From the NCBI GenBank assembly GCA_035560235.1, contig DATMAG010000079.1, positions 117,716 through 181,715 of the forward strand: 64,000 nucleotides of DNA, read 5' to 3'. A program made the translations under genes and the position numbers. Shown piece by piece: positions 60,235-64,000 of the stretch (the first letter of the stretch is position 1; each line of letters begins with the position of its first letter). The DNA comes from DASRDU01 sp035560235 (GTDB lineage Bacteria > Acidobacteriota > Blastocatellia > RBC074). The notes below the pieces were generated by a model. That model ran no database searches, was not told the DNA's origin, and saw nothing but the letters and a program-made list of their open reading frames with translations.

Positions 60235-61689
60235 ATGCAAGGAAATATGTCACTCATCGAAACGCCGCCGGACGCGCCTGAAAGTTACCGCGATCTGACG
60301 GCGAGTCTGAAAAAAGACGGACAGCGCAAGTGGATTTTTCCGAAAAAGCCGAAGGGCAGACTTTACACTGCGCGCACGATTGTGAGCTGGTTTCTGCTCG
60401 CCTTTCTTTTTGGCGCGCCGTTCCTGCGCGTGGACGGGCATCCGTTTATGCTGCTCAACGTCCTCGAACGAAAGTTCATTCTCTTCGGAATGGTCTTCTT
60501 TCCGCAGGATTTTTATCTGGTGGTGCTGGCCCTGCTGACACTGCTGGTGTCGGTCTTTCTCTTCACCGCCGTTTTTGGCCGGGTCTGGTGCGGCTGGCTC
60601 TGTCCGCAGACCGTCTTTATGGAGATGGTCTTTCGCAGGATCGAATACCTGATCGAAGGCGATGCGAGAAAACAGCGGCAGCTTGACGAAGCGCCGCTGA
60701 CGCCGGTGAAGCTTTTCAAAAAGACGCTCAAGCTCGGCATCTTTTACGCGCTCTCGTTTTTCATCGCCAACATCTTTCTGGCGTGGATCATCGGCGTGGA
60801 TGAACTGCGCAAAATCGTGACCGCGCCGCCAGGCGAGCATCTGACCGGCTTCATCGCCATCAACATCTTCACCTTTCTCTTTTTCGGAGTCTTCGCCTGG
60901 TTTCGCGAACAGGCCTGCGTCGTCGTCTGTCCGTATGGTCGCTATCAGTCGGCGCTGGTTGACGCGAACACCATCGTCGTGGCCTATGATTTCAAGCGCG
61001 GCGAACCGCGCGGCAGACTCGTCAGAATCGAGAAGCGGCTGCAAAGCAACGACCCGCTGCCGCAGCGCGGCGACTGCGTTGACTGCAAACAGTGCGTCGA
61101 GGTCTGTCCGACCGGGATTGATATTCGCAACGGCATTCAGCTCGAGTGCGTCAACTGCACGGCCTGCATTGACGCCTGCAACGCCGTGATGGACAAGATC
61201 AAAAAACCGCGCGGGCTGATTCGCTTCACTTCGCAGACGGCAATCACTGAGGGCCATTCCAGATGGCTGACGCCGCGCGTGCTGAGCTATGCGGCAGTCT
61301 GGCTGGTGATTACTTCTCTCTTTCTCGTCTTCTTTTTCAGGCGACCGATGACCGAAGTGCTGATTCTGCGTCAGCCCGGCACGCTGGCACAGCAGCAGGC
61401 CAACGGCGACTTCATCAACTTTTACGTGCTGCAACTGGTCAACAAGCACAACTATGATGTGCCGATTGAAGTGAAGCTGCTCTCGCCGCAGCAGGGCACG
61501 ATTACCCTGCTCAACGAGATGTCGCCCGTTCCGGCGATCAGCGAAAAGGGCGGGCGCTTTATGTTGCTGCTGCCGAAGGAGCAGATCGCTTCAGCCGATC
61601 AGAAGGTGAAGTTCGGCATCTATTCAAACGGCACCCTGCTCAAAGAGGTAGAGACGCGCTTTCTGGCCACAACGATCAGGCCGCACTGA
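60235..61689 (+). CDS. ccoG: cbb3 oxidase assembly ferredoxin CcoG
   Basis: The 484-residue membrane protein has about five helices and two ferredoxin-type clusters in CVDCKQCVEVCPTG and CVNCTACIDACNAV, plus RVWCGWLCPQTVFMEMVFRRIEY and the C-terminal Ig-like domain of the family (DUF4405/FixG_C). CcoG reduces Cu(II) during cbb3 assembly. ATG 60235 has GGGGAGAG just upstream; ATG 60247 behind AAGGA is an alternative start. Confidence 0.93.
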   Translation: MQGNMSLIETPPDAPESYRDLTASLKKDGQRKWIFPKKPKGRLYTARTIVSWFLLAFLFGAPFLRVDGHPFMLLNVLERKFILFGMVFFPQDFYLVVLALLTLLVSVFLFTAVFGRVWCGWLCPQTVFMEMVFRRIEYLIEGDARKQRQLDEAPLTPVKLFKKTLKLGIFYALSFFIANIFLAWIIGVDELRKIVTAPPGEHLTGFIAINIFTFLFFGVFAWFREQACVVVCPYGRYQSALVDANTIVVAYDFKRGEPRGRLVRIEKRLQSNDPLPQRGDCVDCKQCVEVCPTGIDIRNGIQLECVNCTACIDACNAVMDKIKKPRGLIRFTSQTAITEGHSRWLTPRVLSYAAVWLVITSLFLVFFFRRPMTEVLILRQPGTLAQQQANGDFINFYVLQLVNKHNYDVPIEVKLLSPQQGTITLLNEMSPVPAISEKGGRFMLLLPKEQIASADQKVKFGIYSNGTLLKEVETRFLATTIRPH

Positions 61690-61702
61690 GGATTTAACCC
61701 GC

Positions 61703-62212
61703 ATGAATTCAAACGGAGTTCTGATGATGACCGCCGACAAATCAGCGCCGCCGCGCAAATCAATGTGGGGCTGGGGCATCGCCATCGTCTACGGCCTCTT
61801 CGCGCTCGGCACGCTCGGCGTGGTGGCCTTCACGATGACCCAGAAGATCGAACTGGTTTCGCCGGATTATTATGCGAAAGAGGTCGCCTACGAGCGGCAG
61901 ATCGAACGCATCCGCCAGGCCGACGCCATCGAGCAGCAGGTCGCGTGCGAACTCAGCCGCGATGGCCGCATCATCGAAGTGCGCCTGCCTGCCGCGATGA
62001 GCGACGCGCGCGGCACGGTGACGTTCTATCGCCCGTCGTCATCAGCAATGGATCGTGAAGTTCCGCTCGCGCCTGATGCGAGCGGCGTGCAGCGCATTCC
62101 GACCGACCGGCTGGCCGCCGGATTCTGGCGCGTCAGACTGCTCTGGAAATCGCAGGGGCGGGAGTATTACCGCGAGTTCACGCTTCAGCTTTTAAGGCAG
62201 GAGGCTAAATGA
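61703..62212 (+). CDS. ccoH: cbb3 oxidase assembly protein CcoH
   Basis: The 169-residue protein has one N-terminal helix (WGWGIAIVYGLFALGTLGVVAFTM), the FixH phrase ELVSPDYYAKEVAYERQIERI, and a beta-rich periplasmic domain ending GFWRVRLLWKSQGREYY. It overlaps the next gene by four bases (ATGA). Confidence 0.9.
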   Translation: MNSNGVLMMTADKSAPPRKSMWGWGIAIVYGLFALGTLGVVAFTMTQKIELVSPDYYAKEVAYERQIERIRQADAIEQQVACELSRDGRIIEVRLPAAMSDARGTVTFYRPSSSAMDREVPLAPDASGVQRIPTDRLAAGFWRVRLLWKSQGREYYREFTLQLLRQEAK

Positions 62213-62928
62213 CGGGTCTGGTTGCAGCCTTTGCGCTCGGACTTTTCGGCTCGCTGCACTGCGTCGGAATGTGCGGCCCGCTCGCGCTCGCCCTGCCGCG
62301 CGGCAGCGATGCACGCCGTCGTCTGATCGCGGGGCGTGTGCTTTACAACCTGGGTCGCGTGACGACTTATACGCTGCTTGGCGTCATCTTTGGCCTGCTC
62401 GGCAGCGCCGCCCGCATTGCCGGAATTCAGCAGGCATTATCAATCGCCACCGGCACAATCATCCTGCTCTGGCTGCTGACGCCGAAGCGAATCACGCAGC
62501 GCGCCGCCGCGCTGTCAGGCGCAACCGGCGGCATCGCGGTTTTGAAATCGTGGTTCACGCCGCTCTTTCGGCAGCGCAGCCTTTCAGCGCAGTATCTGAT
62601 CGGGATGCTCAATGGTCTGCTGCCGTGCGGTTTCGTTTACATCGGCCTGGCCGGAGCGCTGGCGCAATCGGGCCTGATTCAGAGCGCGGCCTTTATGGCA
62701 TTGTTTGGAGCAGGAACATTTCCGGCGATGCTGGCCGTCTCGCTCGCGCCCGGCCTGCTGACGCCGAACGCGCGCCTTTCAATTCGCCGGCTGCTGCCTG
62801 CGGGCACTGCTGTGATTGCCGTGCTGCTGATCGTGCGCGGCCTCTCGCTCGGCATTCCATACCTCAGCCCGAAACTGACCACAGCGCCTTCAGCCCAGGG
62901 ATCCGTGCCCGCCTGTCATCATCACTGA
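62209..62928 (+). CDS. SafE/TauE-like membrane protein of the cco cluster
   Basis: The 239-residue protein has about six helices and the HCVGMCGPLAL motif near the N-terminus, LNGLLPCGFVYIGLAGAL in the middle and a His-rich tail (PACHHH). These features mark the sulfite exporter/UreH-like family that accompanies cbb3 genes in many phyla and may bring copper or help assembly. No ccoI P-type ATPase gene is present here, so this protein may matter for copper supply (inference). Confidence 0.88.
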   Translation: MTGLVAAFALGLFGSLHCVGMCGPLALALPRGSDARRRLIAGRVLYNLGRVTTYTLLGVIFGLLGSAARIAGIQQALSIATGTIILLWLLTPKRITQRAAALSGATGGIAVLKSWFTPLFRQRSLSAQYLIGMLNGLLPCGFVYIGLAGALAQSGLIQSAAFMALFGAGTFPAMLAVSLAPGLLTPNARLSIRRLLPAGTAVIAVLLIVRGLSLGIPYLSPKLTTAPSAQGSVPACHHH

Positions 62929-62931
62929 AAC

Positions 62932-63633
62932 TCACTGCGAGTTGTCTTCGGCTTCCTCGAAGGGCCGCCGCTCAAGCTGATTCCAGCGCCGCCTGATTTC
63001 GAGTACTTCGTCAGCCAGTTGCAGCAGTTTCTCTCTGATCTGCGCGCCCGAAAGTCTGAGCGGCCCAGGATAAAGCACCGGCAGCGCGAGCGGGCGCGTC
63101 TGCTCCCGATCAACCGGCGGCACACGCGTGACCATTTCGTAAAGGCGAAACTCAGCCGAACCCGGATTCCACTTCATCCATTTGAGCAGCCGTCCCGTCT
63201 CAGGATCGCACTCTGAAATCGCATTGAGCAGCGCGCTGCAAATGAAGCTCGTGCAGAAGACATTCTTTTCCAGACATCCGTGCGCGCCGAGATGCCGGCA
63301 CATCGGCGGGCAGCACCCTGTTCCCTGCGCGTGACAGCGCCCGCAGATTTCGCCCGCGCCGCTCTCAGCCCAGAACCGATCCATCGCGGCAATCAGTTCT
63401 TCACGCGTGACCTGCTGATCATCAGTCAACTGGTGAGCGCGCAGTTGTTCCGCCTGTGCCGCGCGAATCAGGCGACGTTCGGCGCGCGCGCATTTCACAC
63501 ACAGCCATATCTTCCCCGTTTCAGCAGGCACGCCGACTTCGCTGAAGAAATATTGTTCGTATTCGCGCGCGCCGGCTGAGCCGCATTTTGCGCAACTCGC
63601 AGCCCGACGTGGCTCAGTGTGATCCTGAATCAT
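62932..63633 (-). CDS. Cys-rich zinc-binding-like protein of unknown function
   Basis: The 233-residue protein has an N-terminal CAKCGSAGA and LCVKCARAERR pair (a possible zinc ribbon) and a second Cys group: ICGRCHAQGTGCCPPMCRHLGAHGC. Its stop is 3 bases from the convergent SafE-like stop. ATG 63633 has GAGAG upstream. I do not recognise a family; a zinc or iron-sulfur binding role is likely from the cysteine spacing. No membrane segment or signal is seen. Confidence 0.7.
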   Translation of the reverse strand: MIQDHTEPRRAASCAKCGSAGAREYEQYFFSEVGVPAETGKIWLCVKCARAERRLIRAAQAEQLRAHQLTDDQQVTREELIAAMDRFWAESGAGEICGRCHAQGTGCCPPMCRHLGAHGCLEKNVFCTSFICSALLNAISECDPETGRLLKWMKWNPGSAEFRLYEMVTRVPPVDREQTRPLALPVLYPGPLRLSGAQIREKLLQLADEVLEIRRRWNQLERRPFEEAEDNSQ

Positions 63634-63898
63634 TGTTACTGCTCTCTGAGTTTCCGGATGATTGTACAACGGGAGACGACAGGCAGAGGAGTTGTTATTC
63701 TGCTGAAGACAGCGCCATGAGATTCAGCAAAACATTCCAATCGAAGCACGCAGCCTTGTGACAGTATGTAGATCAGGAGCGCTAGGCTTTTCCAGCAGCG
63801 CCGTTTCCGCCACAGCAGTGCGCTCCCGATATTTGTTCGCAGGGGTGTTTATGTCGTGCCAGTGGTGTCGCACATGAGCAGTTACTTGTAAGCTATCG
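63634..63898. other. Intergenic region, no gene seen
   Basis: No convincing coding frame or promoter was found. A short dyad (GGAGCGC with GCGCTCC around 63777-63829) is visible. Confidence 0.4.
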
Positions 63899-64000
63899 TC
63901 AAGGCGCTTCTTTTGTTATAGCCTGAGTTGCCTTAAGTAACTTCGCCACCTCAGCTAGCGCTGCTCGCCACGCCCGCGTGAGCTGTGTCAGCGGCGCTAA
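63899..64000 (-). CDS. Possible C-terminal fragment of an unknown gene
   Basis: On the minus strand the last 102 bases are open from the window edge to a TGA at 63899, giving 33 residues that include TRAWRAALAEVAKLLKATQ, a plausible amphipathic helix. It is too short to identify, and I cannot exclude chance. Confidence 0.35.
   Translation of the reverse strand, partial: LAPLTQLTRAWRAALAEVAKLLKATQAITKEAP

Overview
The window looks like a chromosomal segment of an Acidobacteriota member, probably near Blastocatellia. This is inferred from gene content, not from any marker gene. Supporting signs are an Oar-like TonB-dependent receptor, an ADOP-type orphan FtsX permease, a complete alternative complex III (ActABCDEF) operon running into an A2-type caa3 oxidase, a fused CcoN-CcoO cbb3 oxidase, and moderately high G+C. 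I saw no rRNA, tRNA, CRISPR array, transposase or phage gene.

Layout. 1-2.2 kb: 3' part of a TonB-dependent receptor. 2.5-9.0 kb: a tripartite RND efflux cluster (adaptor, pump, outer-membrane factor) interrupted by a single-domain response regulator. The adaptor and pump carry frame lesions, and a deletion joins the pump to the outer-membrane factor. 9.2-14.2 kb, minus strand: a small unknown protein, a GH43-like and a GH1-like glycosidase, a Vms1/baeRF-type release-factor-like protein and another small protein. 14.6-21.5 kb, plus strand: DUF2231 membrane protein, galE, galK, a glycosyltransferase, UDP-galactopyranose mutase and a second GH1-like protein, suggesting galactose/galactofuranose polysaccharide metabolism. 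21.6-34.7 kb: actA-F, a small membrane protein, a SCO1-CoxB-cytochrome c fusion, then coxA, coxC and coxD. This encodes quinol oxidation through ACIII to cytochrome c and oxygen.

34.9-40.1 kb, minus strand: a stress-type set (glycine-zipper protein, zinc alcohol dehydrogenase, DUF4142 protein, topoisomerase IB, TPR-like secreted protein). 40.8-46.0 kb: OmpA-family protein, ADOP permease and an orphan sugar-binding lipoprotein. 46.1-51.8 kb: M20 peptidase and two adjacent sensor kinases without a DNA-binding output. 52.1-56.5 kb: a monoheme secreted protein, hemN and a YVTN beta-propeller protein closed by a rho-independent terminator. 56.8-62.9 kb: ccoS, ccoNO, ccoQ, ccoP, ccoG, ccoH and a SafE-like membrane protein, a high-affinity oxidase branch. 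The end holds a Cys-rich protein and a possible gene fragment.

The most unusual signal is not a protein. At least ten long, nearly perfect inverted repeats (about 13-50 bp arms) sit between genes. Most have unrelated arm sequences, and several are built of roughly seven-base sub-repeats. Related heptad tandem repeats lie inside reading frames of the ACIII/caa3 operon and add short in-frame peptides. One hairpin before ccoG has two mutually exclusive left arms and reaches the ccoG ribosome-binding site.
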